Source: Parelaphostrongylus tenuis (taxonomy: Eukaryota > Nematoda > Chromadorea > Rhabditida > Metastrongylidae). Taken from it: a stretch of 64,000 bases of DNA. This document shows, piece by piece, positions 54,800-64,000 of this stretch (position 1 is its first letter; each line of letters opens with the position of its first letter). The notes under the pieces were generated by a model, which was not told the origin of the DNA, made no database searches, and saw only the letters and a program-made list of their open reading frames with translations. The position numbers and the translations under genes were made by a program. The DNA lies in contig JAHQIW010005342.1 in assembly GCA_019055375.1 (NCBI GenBank), positions 48,162 through 112,161 of the forward strand, given 5' to 3'.

Positions 54800-55175
54800 A
54801 CGATAAAATCAACTTGTCAACCAACAGTACTAGTGCCCTGGACTATTCAGCACTTTGGCACCCAGGAAATTACGTTTCAATATGGTTGAGCTTCTGCGTA
54901 ATCGACTTGACCAACGGTTCTGTCAAGAGCTGTTTCCTAGCTCGAGATTTGGCCGTCAAACTCGCCAAATCTCAACTCATTGGATTCTTCCGTATGGTCC
55001 ATGCTTAAGAAAAAACTCTCAGATAATCGCTACACTATCGTTGACGCACTTCAAAAGGCTGTTACACGCGCATGAGACGATATTACGGTGGAAACTTGTG
55101 CGGGCATCGTTCTAGACTTACGCATGCAACTTCATAAATGTACAGAGACAAAGGGAGGCAATGTTGAAAATTGTT
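54800..55175 (+). pseudogene. Mariner/Tc1-superfamily transposase C-terminal remnant
   Basis: STNSTSALDYSALW (near 54,820-54,860) matches the block holding the final catalytic Asp region of mariner transposases (SPDLNPLDY-W type). After a frame change, NRYTIVDALQKAV, then DDITVETCAGIVLDLRMQLH and KCTETKGGNVEN (55,022-55,155) match the helical C-terminus ending in the KGG motif. A TGA interrupts just before DDIT where Trp is usual. The Asp of SPDLNP is itself changed here. This is a dead copy, different from the other mariners in the window. Confidence 0.65.
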
Positions 55176-55179
55176 ATGA

Positions 55180-56395
55180 GGTTTTTGTTTATTGCTATGG
55201 ATTGTGATCTGATAGACGTAGTTAATGCTTCAATCAAATGATTTTTTTGTTGTTGCACTATTTTTATTGTTAAACATCTGAAATTTTCCAGAACTTTCCT
55301 CGTACCAGGTCCATATGAAGTTGATGTAAAACTAATGGCGATTTACAAATTCGAACTGCGCAGTTTGAAATTGATATATATTTTGCAAAAATGTGACCAT
55401 GTACATCATTTCAATGCGCATTTCTCACTCTATATATCGCTGCAAATGACATCTTGACTGGTATATAATTCATAATTATTCAGACCCTGGAGAGATGTCG
55501 GATGGTGCAGAATTAATTACCACTTCAAGCCGTTGATTAGAAATGGATTGTGAATAAAGAAAGACAATTTGAAGCATCAACGGCGTATTTGGTTCAAAAA
55601 TTTTAGAACAACTTCATTTTAGTGTGGTTAAAGAAGTTTCGTAAAGCAGACGAGAGTTTTTGAAGGCGGACAACACAATTACTCATACATCAACCTAAAA
55701 CCTAGATACTATAAGGCTAAAAGAAGCTGATTCTTTGAAGAATACACTATGTATTCTAAAGTAATTAAACTTTAACCATTTAACGGCAGCTCATTATTAG
55801 AAACTAGGAAAAGTAATTCCAGTTTTGCCATGACTTGGAATCGTCAATACCTTTACATCAACAATGTACAAACACTAACTAAACCTTACTCAGAATCACT
55901 GCACAACTTAGTTTTTATCCATTTTTAGGATTTCCACAGGAAAAGTTGGACAAGAAGATTCTATTCTGCCAGAATTGTTAATAGCCACAATGCATTCATT
56001 GATTAGGTCGTTCAATTGATAGTGAAAGGGCACATGTAATAATGAAAAAATTTTTTTATCAAATCCTTCTTTTGGAGATTCCTTTTAAAAAAGGGCATTG
56101 AAGAAAACGATGCTCATTGAACCCAGTGAACCGAGAAAAGTTATTGGAATGAGCATGAATAAAACAATGACCCAGTTTGAGAAATATCCATTTCGCGAAG
56201 GTGAACAAATCAAATTACATGGATTTCTGACTGAATAGTCACCTTGTACCTATATCTTAGAATTTGTGTAAACATGAAGAGCAACATGACGGGGGAATAA
56301 GACATAAAAGGTACAGCAGCATGTGCCGCATTGAGGTTTCGCAAAGGATTCACAGACTAGTTAAAGAATGCCAAACTCTTCGTTTGTTTTTTCGA
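55180..56395. other. No gene recognised
   Basis: AT-rich with no supported feature. Confidence 0.45.
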
Positions 56396-56401
56396 CCTAA
56401 C

Positions 56402-56582
56402 AATTTTCCAAGATAAGGATATGACATATTTTGAGCCATAGGTCTAGTGCTATAGAACTTAGGACGAAATAGGCGCCTATATAGCACTAGACCTATGGCT
56501 CAAAATATGTCATATCCTTATCAGATTAAATCATTTTGAGCGGGTCTGTAAAAAAACAGTCGTTAGCAGAAATTTTCCAAGA
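56402..56582. mobile_element. Short family A element with 12-bp target duplication
   Basis: The element (56,414-56,570) is flanked by AATTTTCCAAGA at 56,402-56,413 and 56,571-56,582. It starts TAAGGATATGACATATTTTG and ends CAGTCGTTAGCAG, the same two ends as the 51.5-53.0 kb array read in reverse. An internal deletion has fused the forward and inverted halves at about 56,455 (GCTATAG/AACTTAGGAC) and removed the CTGATGA half of the ribozyme, leaving GAAA, the palindrome and TAGCAC. Confidence 0.9.
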
Positions 56583-56599
56583 CTTTTGTGACGCAGTAC

Positions 56600-57500
56600 A
56601 GAAGGTGGCTGGCACTTCAATCATGCTAGGAAATCTGCATCCCATTATAGAACGTTCGAACAGTATCTTCCAAAATCCAACTCACAAAGTGTATTCGGAA
56701 ACATGACAATGGTCTCCAAAGTTGCCCCGTTTTGTATTTCATTAAAAATATACTTCGATAACGGACGCGATGAACCAGTCTAATGTAAAACAACAATGAA
56801 GATGGACAATGAGAATGTTGAGGTGGACCATAAGATAATGCAAGCGTTTGGCGACCACCCAGCGATAGGTGGACGCCTGGGTAGCATACGCCAACTATCT
56901 GCATACGCAGAAGAAAGAAATTAGAGAACTGTAATAGACTTGCGGATGCTATCATATTCGAGACGGACCACCACCAAGGACGACCACTGCGCAACAAAGA
57001 AGCAATGAAAATCGTTTTCAGGCCCATACTTTGAGTGAGAACTGGTCACTTGAGTGAATTATAAAGTGTTTGGAAACATATTGTTTTTGCGCGCTCTTAG
57101 GCATTGTAATTGCACCCATGAACTGATAAAAAAGTTGGAAGCTTACATATTTCGTCCGGTTTTTGGTTAACAACTATGTCTTTGCATTCTAATGACTCAT
57201 ATCTGACTTGAATAGTAATTTGACCTGAAATGGTCGAAATTATTGCATCAGGGAGGAGAGCGCTACGACTTTGCTGTTCGAGGACATCAAAGACCTGAAA
57301 ATTAAAGTATTTACTTGTTGGAAAAGTGAATTTAGATTTGTTTTAGCGAAATTTGTCGAAACTATACAAGCTATATTACAGGGCACACTAGTGAGTTGTC
57401 AGAAATTTGGAGTTTCGTTCAGACGCCCTACCAAATTTTGGAGAAAATCTAAATCCCTTCATCTGATAACATATTTCAAGCCTGCGAAGAGGTCTGATTT
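56600..57500. other. No gene recognised; long unsupported frames
   Basis: A 133-codon minus frame (56,626-57,027) and a 100-codon plus frame (57,271-57,573, TTG start) are open. Neither shows a motif; the first may be an antisense shadow of an old element. Confidence 0.4.
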
Positions 57501-57510
57501 AAAACTTATA

Positions 57511-57553
57511 GTGCTGTACGTACGTTTCGGCCTTTTGGCCTTATCAGTAGCAC
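57511..57553 (-). ncRNA. Hammerhead-like motif, diverged family A type
   Basis: The minus strand has GTGCTA and CAGCAC (5 pairs), CTGATAA for CTGATGA, a good stem II GGCC/GGCC with loop AAAA, GAA, and the palindrome ACGTACGT. Loss of G8 makes it probably inactive. Stem II and stem III sequences differ from the array copies yet are fully paired. Confidence 0.75.
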
Positions 57554-57850
57554 GATGCCTTTCGGTTCAGTAATCATTGCAGGGGAGTATAGCCTATACA
57601 TATACAGTAATCGGCGTCGAATTAGTTACACTGCCTATAAAATGGAAAGATCATCCTGTACTGAAGCGGCAACAAATTACTGCATGTCAGTTGATTGCAA
57701 CGGCGTAAGGGTATCATTCAATTACCAGACATGAGCAATCGACTGTTAACCCATTGGCTTTCACGTTGGCAATATGCTGGAAAGAAATTTCGGAAGCACC
57801 TATAAAAAATTGAAAGTTCATGCATGAATTCCTAATAAAAACAATAACAA

Positions 57851-58230
57851 CTATCCTCCATAATAGAGGCCATCGTTTTCTACGACTTTTTGCCATCGCT
57901 CCGCCAAGTTTCGAATCTCGTCGTAGTACCATTCCTCCTGAAAGGCCCTTTTTCTAATAATGACACAGGAAAACACGAACTCCGATTGTATCGTTGGGCA
58001 TGGCGGAGGCTCGTAACAAAGTGGAGATAAATACGAACAGTATTTAGGCCTTCAGTGAGATATTGTCGTATAAAAGCCTGTAATATTCCTATGATATGCA
58101 TGAAAGTTATCTCATGCTTAATAAATGCTCCAGAACTTCCCCTTCAATCGTAGTGTTTCGTTTGGCATGCGACGAGGTTGCCGAGTAGCGGGGCGTGCCC
58201 AAATGATAGCTTGTTGGTTATTCGATGAAG
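57851..58230 (-). pseudogene. Mariner-like transposase C-terminal remnant
   Basis: The minus strand ends QEEWYYDEIRNLAERWQKVV, ENDGLYYGG and a TAG (57,945-57,851), which is the conserved mariner C-terminus (RW-K-VENDG-Y). Upstream on the same strand, near 58,210-58,185, IIWARPATRQ resembles the HDNARPHVARQ block of the second catalytic Asp, with the Asp-Asn lost. Frames shift between. The sequence around 57,960-58,100 is too decayed to read. Confidence 0.75.
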
Positions 58231-59551
58231 TTTCGGCTTCTGTCGTTATTGAAATAAATTTATTTGCTAGTAAGTGGCTTAATATGATAAGGAAAAAACT
58301 TCACAAAATATATTGGTAGTAAAAACAACGGCGATGCATCTTCCAACACCCTGCAATGCTTAAGAGGAACTCAGTTGCTTATGAGAAGGTCATATTTCAA
58401 ACTATTATGGAACAGTCTTGTGTTATTACAATTACATTTATCCATATTTAAATCATATTTATCATTCATTTGCTGTATCAAATGCAGTTCACCTTCATTC
58501 GTAGCAGCAAATGAATAAATTTGTATTTTCAACTATCATATAATTTTGCACTTCTTAAATCAATTTTTCGAAAAATCTGTAAGTTTTGATAGCCGTAATT
58601 CCATATAAAGCCAAAAGTTATCGCAGTCATCCTAAATTGCAGACCAAGATACATTATGCCAGAAGTGATGCAGCAGAATTGAGGCTTGCATAAAAATGCG
58701 CAAAAGGTTTCCTACACCCCAGCTACTTCTCATCACTCCAAATACCTCCAAAATGAAGAAGATTTCAAAGTTGTATTGTTACATGGGAGACTTTATCAGT
58801 CATCTGACTGCTACGGATATAATTCTTGACTACCTATGTAAGTATTTTCCAAGGTGTGTGCTTCCTTTTAGTATATTTGTTATTTTGAGTTAAATTAGAT
58901 ATCATGTAGGAGAGGAGCCGGATACTCACAGACCACCTAATCACTTCAGTGGTATTCAATCTTTTCTTATATTAAAATTTCTTCAAAATCGAAATTTTAC
59001 TTTAAAATACCAAAAAAAAATTCGCTGCGCAGTTGAAAAAAAGAACTTCAACGCAAAAAGTTACCTCCTTTTGCCTAACAGAACGTACAGTGAGGAGAGC
59101 GACCACGCTCGATACTGAAGTGTCTATCATTCAATCTATCGAATGACCACGAAAACAGTGGTAGAAATAAATGTTGTAACCAGCACGAAATATATTCTTT
59201 TGAGCCTTTTTTGAAACATTACTACTATTTTTGACGAAAATCTCCTACAGAAATCTCTCCTGTAATATTCCTTCATTCAGTTATGATATTGTCTTCTTGG
59301 AACCTGAATTCTACTGAGGGGAAAAGAGGTAAGGTGAAGTGAAGGGCAAGGCGAGCGCCAATGCGAATTCTCTTGTGCGTATGCGGCAATAGCTGTATCG
59401 TATGAGATAACACAAAGCCTGAAGAGTTAATCACTGCAGTATTAGTTGATTGACATGCAGTGATTTGTTATTACTGCACTGTTAGGTGACTTTTTTGTTT
59501 TACAAGCAGAGTTAGCAATTTGGCATCAATTTCTTTACATGTAGAGGTATA
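58231..59551. other. No gene recognised
   Basis: AT-rich with no supported feature. Confidence 0.45.
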
Positions 59552-59612
59552 CCCCACCCTCTCCTACCCGCCCCACCCTCTCCTACCCGCCCCTCCCTCC
59601 TTTCCCCCACAT
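59552..59612. repeat. C-rich tandem repeat (G-rich on the minus strand)
   Basis: About three imperfect copies of an 18-19-bp unit (CCCCACCCTCTCCTACCCG) end in CCCCTCCCTCC and CCCCCAC. The minus strand has at least six runs of three or more G within 60 nt, enough for a G-quadruplex. It sits 27 bp before a hammerhead-like motif. Confidence 0.85.
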
Positions 59613-59638
59613 GGGATTGTCTGAATCCAAACGGCACC

Positions 59639-59680
59639 GTGTTTCGATGAGGCCACAAGGCCGAAACGTACGTCAAGCAC
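59639..59680 (+). ncRNA. Hammerhead-like motif, GTC cleavage site, core C3/U4 changed
   Basis: Stem I GTGTTT/AAGCAC (6 pairs with one wobble), stem II GGCC/GGCC with loop ACAA, GAA, the palindrome ACGTACGT and the triplet GTC are all present. The CTGATGA box reads TCGATGA. TAGTACTG and, further on, CTCAAAATGTGTTATCAGA show that this is a distant family A relative (to about 59,755). Confidence 0.75.
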
Positions 59681-59759
59681 TAGTACTGCCATATAAAAAT
59701 CAAGAAAGGCTCAAAATGTGTTATCAGATTATATCGATTCGAGCAACATCTAAAAAAAC

Positions 59760-62700
59760 AGTTGTATATATAAGAAAAATTCATCAGCTGCAAACTCGCT
59801 GTTTGCATTATAAGACGTGATACAAATGATTGAACTGCGTCTCTGGTTGCTGCGATGCCAAAAGCCTTCGTACGAACAGTGGCATTAGTACAGTAAACCA
59901 TGTTTATAGGCAAATTGAAGCTAGTGACGGTGAAGTTCCTGGTGCTCGCTGCAACGAAATTTCGTGGTATTTGCAGTAAATAATAGAAAGCAAAATCATC
60001 CTGTGGAATGGACTATTTCGAAATTTTTTCGGTTGTCTTTTGTTGGACGGGAGCAAATGAAGAAACGACCCTTTTTGCTGACGAGCTTCCAATAAAAGCC
60101 TTGGTAATTAGTCTAAAGCTTACATCTTGGGGGAGTGATGGACGTCGTCATTTTCTAAAAGGCGCTTTTGTAGCCTGCAGCACTCCAGTATAATTATCTT
60201 TTGTAGCAACTTCACATTTTTATCATTACTTCGCTGGAAGCACGAGAAACACAAGAACGTATAGAAGAGGTATCTGTTGTGTCATAGTCATACGTTTTGT
60301 CTGGCTTTTCTTTCAAAGCGAAGAGAAGACCTAAAATCAATGAGAAATATTGCACCACATATTTGAATTGCGCCAGCTCAATCGATTGGTCTGGCTTCGA
60401 TCAACGACCACGTGCACACGTTAACCAACAAGCAAAGCGCAGCTTATACGTAATTAATCCTATTTTCACTGCTACAGTGCGGTAAAACGGTCTTTCCTAA
60501 AATATGCATGACGTTGAAATCGTCGCAATTTACGATATCGAATGGTTGAGTACAAATCAAAGGAACAGCGTTGTCCAGCTAAAAATGCGCATGTCCGAAA
60601 CAGAAAACTTTTCCTTTTGCTGCAGCGCTGTAAAAGCTTCCAAAAAATAGGCACGTACAGCAGTTCTCTCAGATCTAAACTTTCGAATGGTTACTAACAC
60701 TCTTATGAAAAGCTCTTGTGCAGCGAAAGGTGTCGTTTCTTCATTTGTTTACGTTGAACAAAATAAAAGCCTTTTGACTCTCTGTTAAAAAGATAAATCT
60801 GCTGTTCACTTCTGCATGCCATTCAACATAACTGGATGTATATTTGTGACATCATATTGCCGTTAAAGCGATTGAATAAAAAGAGTTTGAGATGAGTCAC
60901 AAAATCATGATCACTTAGTTCAGATTACGCCAGTTTCCTAATAGTGATGAAGGTCAGAAATGTCACTCTAATCGAGGCTCGTGAAATCATGTTTAACATT
61001 CAAATTGTTTGCTCTACGAATACAATCTGTCAGTTGTTACTTTGACGTGGTGGTATCACTCCACATCCTATCACTTTGGGGATGGCTAGGACAAAAATGA
61101 CAAGTGGTCTATTCGGAAGTATCGGCATGTTATTAAAGTGCCTAATTTGATGTAAAACTTGATGAACATTGTACATATGATTGGAGCCAAACTACTCATT
61201 TCTTATCAGATCAATCATGAGGAAGCAATGGATTCGGAACTGGGCACTTGAATGTGATGATGCCAGCGTGGCAGACGTTCCTGCAGCTCTCCAATTCCTT
61301 AACAAAGTTTTATAGGTGACAAGTACTAAATTTAGACTTGAAATGCCTCGATGTAACATATAAAGCAGATTATACTGATCTAGGACATATACAATTTTTT
61401 CTTTGCGCAAAGAACTTTATGTCAAATGTCATGCGAAAACGGTCCACGTGGAAACGATCTCTCTAAAAGAAGCTTTTCATTGAAGACGGTTGTATTTGCT
61501 GTTGCAGTAGTGTGTTGAGTTTTGGGTTAGTCTTTAGCACACAGTAGTTACTAACTCAAATCAGAATGTTCCATTTTGTGATGATTCGCAAGCGGGTCTT
61601 TTCACGTAAGCTCCGAAAACAATTTACGTTTGAGTTAATAACTGTTTATAGCAATAATAACTATGTAATAGCCATCTAAGGATATACATTTGAGTGAATA
61701 GATATGAAAGAAGTTGGATGAGTTGAAACACTGGAACACTGAAGCTATGGGACTTTCTCCGGTGTTTAGTGGGGTCAAATTTAATAGGGGCGACGATGAA
61801 GGTCGATCTGATAAAGCTGCACTAAGGGGTAAGCACAAAGGGTTACAAATGTACAAGATATGAGAAAGAAAGTTCAGAACACAAAAGCTAAAAGATCAAT
61901 TGCAACTATATTACATCTTGAGTCAAAGGTTCAAGTAAATCTAGGTAATTTAGGTAGCCTAAACAATATAGAATTAGGAATATTCGTATAATACTTTCTA
62001 TAAAGCTAACACGTCAGGTACCACGGCATAAACTAGGTTTGCTTGATTTCATTTCTGTTTCTGCGACATAAAAATCGTGAGATTCTCAGAAGAATACTTG
62101 GAATCGACAGAGCGCCGCTGTTCAAATTGCACTCGTGAAAGAAAATCTGCTAACAAAGATATAATTTTGTGAAAACGCAGCCATGTCTCAAGCGAAATAT
62201 TTCGCCGCTAAATTTCAATATTTCAAAGCATTTTTAACCTGTGCTAATCACATTCGCTCTGCTCCGTCTCCTTGGTTTCAATGCTATGGAATCCCCTGTG
62301 TTGATAGAGAGGATGACCGATAGCTAAGAAAAGAACACATACGGAATGTTACTGGGAGACTAGGGAGGTGGATCGGGATAGTGTGATATTAAGAATCCAC
62401 TAAAATAAAAAAAATTAAGAAAATACCTATACTGAGCAACCAAGTTCTGCGGAGACTTAGGAATTTGCTTTCCTGGAACTTCCAATGTATTACTATGGAA
62501 AAGGAAAATGGACGTCTATAATAAAAGATTGAAGTGCAGCGTGCGGATCTTTTTTCGTACGCCTTTTGAAGAATCTAATTTTTATGAAAGAGGTGGGTGT
62601 TTGTGAAGGCTTTTCATTTCTCGCACTTCTCCTTGATGTTCAGGCAAAAGAAAATTCATTATTACACATTTCGTAAAGTGGGATGCCATTCTGCTCCTGC

Positions 62701-64000
62701 AAGAGTTGTAAACTCTTTGCTAATATTTTGCTCTACCACAGATGTTTGAAAAGGCTATTTGAAAAGCTCGCGATGTCGATCAAAGTAAATGGGCAGCAGT
62801 CCTTTCTGCTAGTTTTCCTATAAAGTTCGCTCAAATTTTTTACGCTACTTCCCGTTATCTCTACTCTGCTTCAGCTTTCAGGAAAGACGCGTTTATCGAT
62901 TTTTTAGAGCTTTATTAACCTTTTTTTTCGATAGCTTACATCTCAGAAATCTTGAAGGCATATGTATATTGCAATAGCCATATAAAACTGCGCCGTGATA
63001 GTAGAAATGCAATTATGTTTCACACTCAACCATTGTTCGATTGTTCGCAGCACAGAATATTTTCCTCAACTTTCAGTAACCACTCAGTGGCGTAAATTTT
63101 GAAGACTGAAGTGGTCTACTTGATTTTCGAAAAGACTTTTTAGTGCGCTGTAGCGGCGAAAATGAAACTGAGTTTCGAAATCGGCGCGCACTCTTTGCTC
63201 CGGTATGTGGATGGGATTTCGCAACATTGGCACCAAGTCATCGCGCTCTTTGCAACAAATCAATTATCTGTCAACGCAGGCTTCAGTACATTAAGGAGTT
63301 TTTTTTTAGAAACAAAACTACCAGTGGATTTATAATATCGAACGATTACTAGAAGTCTAATTGAAAAGCTATGTTCAGTGAGAAATAATTGAGTGTAAAA
63401 GACAATTTATTTTACTGTGAGAGCGAATGATGAAAGCTATCGTGGAAATAACTATACATTGAAGAATGTTGAGATTTCAACTATCTGAAACTCTGGAAAT
63501 TAACCAAAAAAGCACCTTTCCGAAGGATTCAAGACAGGATACGGAATCGGAAGTGATCAAATGTCCAAAATCCAATGTGCTCTGGCTGTTATGGAGCACT
63601 TGGAAGTCGTTTATAAAAATCAAGCACACTGTTGAAATTTCGAGGTTTGTGCTAACGAATGATTACTGAAAATTCAAGGAAAAGGCTTTGTTCAGCTAAA
63701 AAGCCTAAGTGTGGGAACATAATTTTATCTTCACTGTTACATCGCAACAAAAAGGCAGATTCTACATTTAGAGTACACCATTGAAGTTCCCGATAGCTAA
63801 GCTGTCTAATGACTACTGAAACGTTGAAGAAGAAATGAAAAAGTTATTTTTTTTCCAAAGGGCTAGAACACTTTGCATATAAGGGGATGTACCTTTTTCA
63901 CCTACAACACCTCCACGCAATCTTTGATGGATCATAATAGAAAAGAACTACGGGAAACTATGATATTATTTAGACTTCTTAATTAGTAGATAACAGTAAA
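59760..64000. other. No gene recognised
   Basis: I could not support any exon, repeat copy or RNA in this last part. Open frames are short (60-75 codons) and scattered over both strands. Confidence 0.45.

Noticed and set aside
56626..57027. 133-codon minus-strand frame as a host gene
   Set aside because: No motif, low-complexity hydrophobic composition and no splice or homology support.
1..64000. CRISPR arrays, bacterial operons or prophage
   Set aside because: No short regularly spaced repeats of CRISPR type, no dense coding and no ribosome-binding-site-led frames; the sequence is eukaryotic.

Overview
This window looks like nuclear DNA of a parasitic nematode, most likely a clade V (strongylid, hookworm-like) worm. 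It is AT-rich, has no operons and no bacterial signals. Coding traces are short exon-sized frames with consensus splice sites. Much of the DNA is repeats: RTE-type LINE remnants, mariner-type transposase remnants, a tRNA-headed SINE, and many inverted-repeat elements. The lineage is inferred from the style of the LINE and mariner proteins, not from a host marker gene. No complete host gene was recognised.

Layout. 1-7.2 kb: nothing clearly coding; two tRNA-like repeats (3.5-3.7 kb) and a foldback repeat (6.07-6.6 kb). 7,268-18,048: first copy of a long diverged segmental duplication; the second copy is 31,636-43,566. Both copies carry the same fossils in the same order: a minus-strand first exon, a minus-strand mariner, a plus-strand gene for a coiled-coil protein, a plus-strand RTE remnant, a downstream gene with hydrophobic exons, a minus-strand RTE remnant, an inverted-repeat element, and a terminal-inverted-repeat (TIR) element holding a tRNA-like sequence. 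Copy 2 also holds a well preserved 5'-truncated RTE reverse transcriptase (41.4-43.3 kb). Copy 1 keeps only a trace of its start. 18-31 kb: scattered repeats and a few exon-like frames (26-26.8 kb). 43.5-49 kb: isolated exon fragments (Ras-like GTPase, an O-methyltransferase, others) and a near-perfect palindrome. 49-64 kb: repeat-rich, with a tandem array at 51.5-53.0 kb, a SINE with perfect target-site duplications, two mariner remnants and otherwise unremarkable AT-rich DNA.

The most interesting signal is a set of hammerhead self-cleaving ribozyme motifs embedded in at least four structurally different repeat families (called A, B, C and E here). Each has CTGANGA, a stem-II hairpin, GAAA, a self-complementary stem III without a loop, a cleavage triplet and a closing stem I. 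Stem I and stem III differ in sequence between families but stay complementary. The best are the plus-strand motif at 52,909-52,956, the minus-strand motif at 52,451-52,498, the minus-strand motif at 48,409-48,456 and the minus-strand motif at 23,829-23,867. Family A also forms four tandem ~282-bp units plus one inverted unit, flanked by a 15-bp direct repeat. This is the organisation of retrozymes or Penelope-like elements that spread through self-cleaved, circularised RNA. Because stem III is palindromic and loopless in every family, these ribozymes would be expected to cleave mainly as dimers, which tandem or inverted copies supply.
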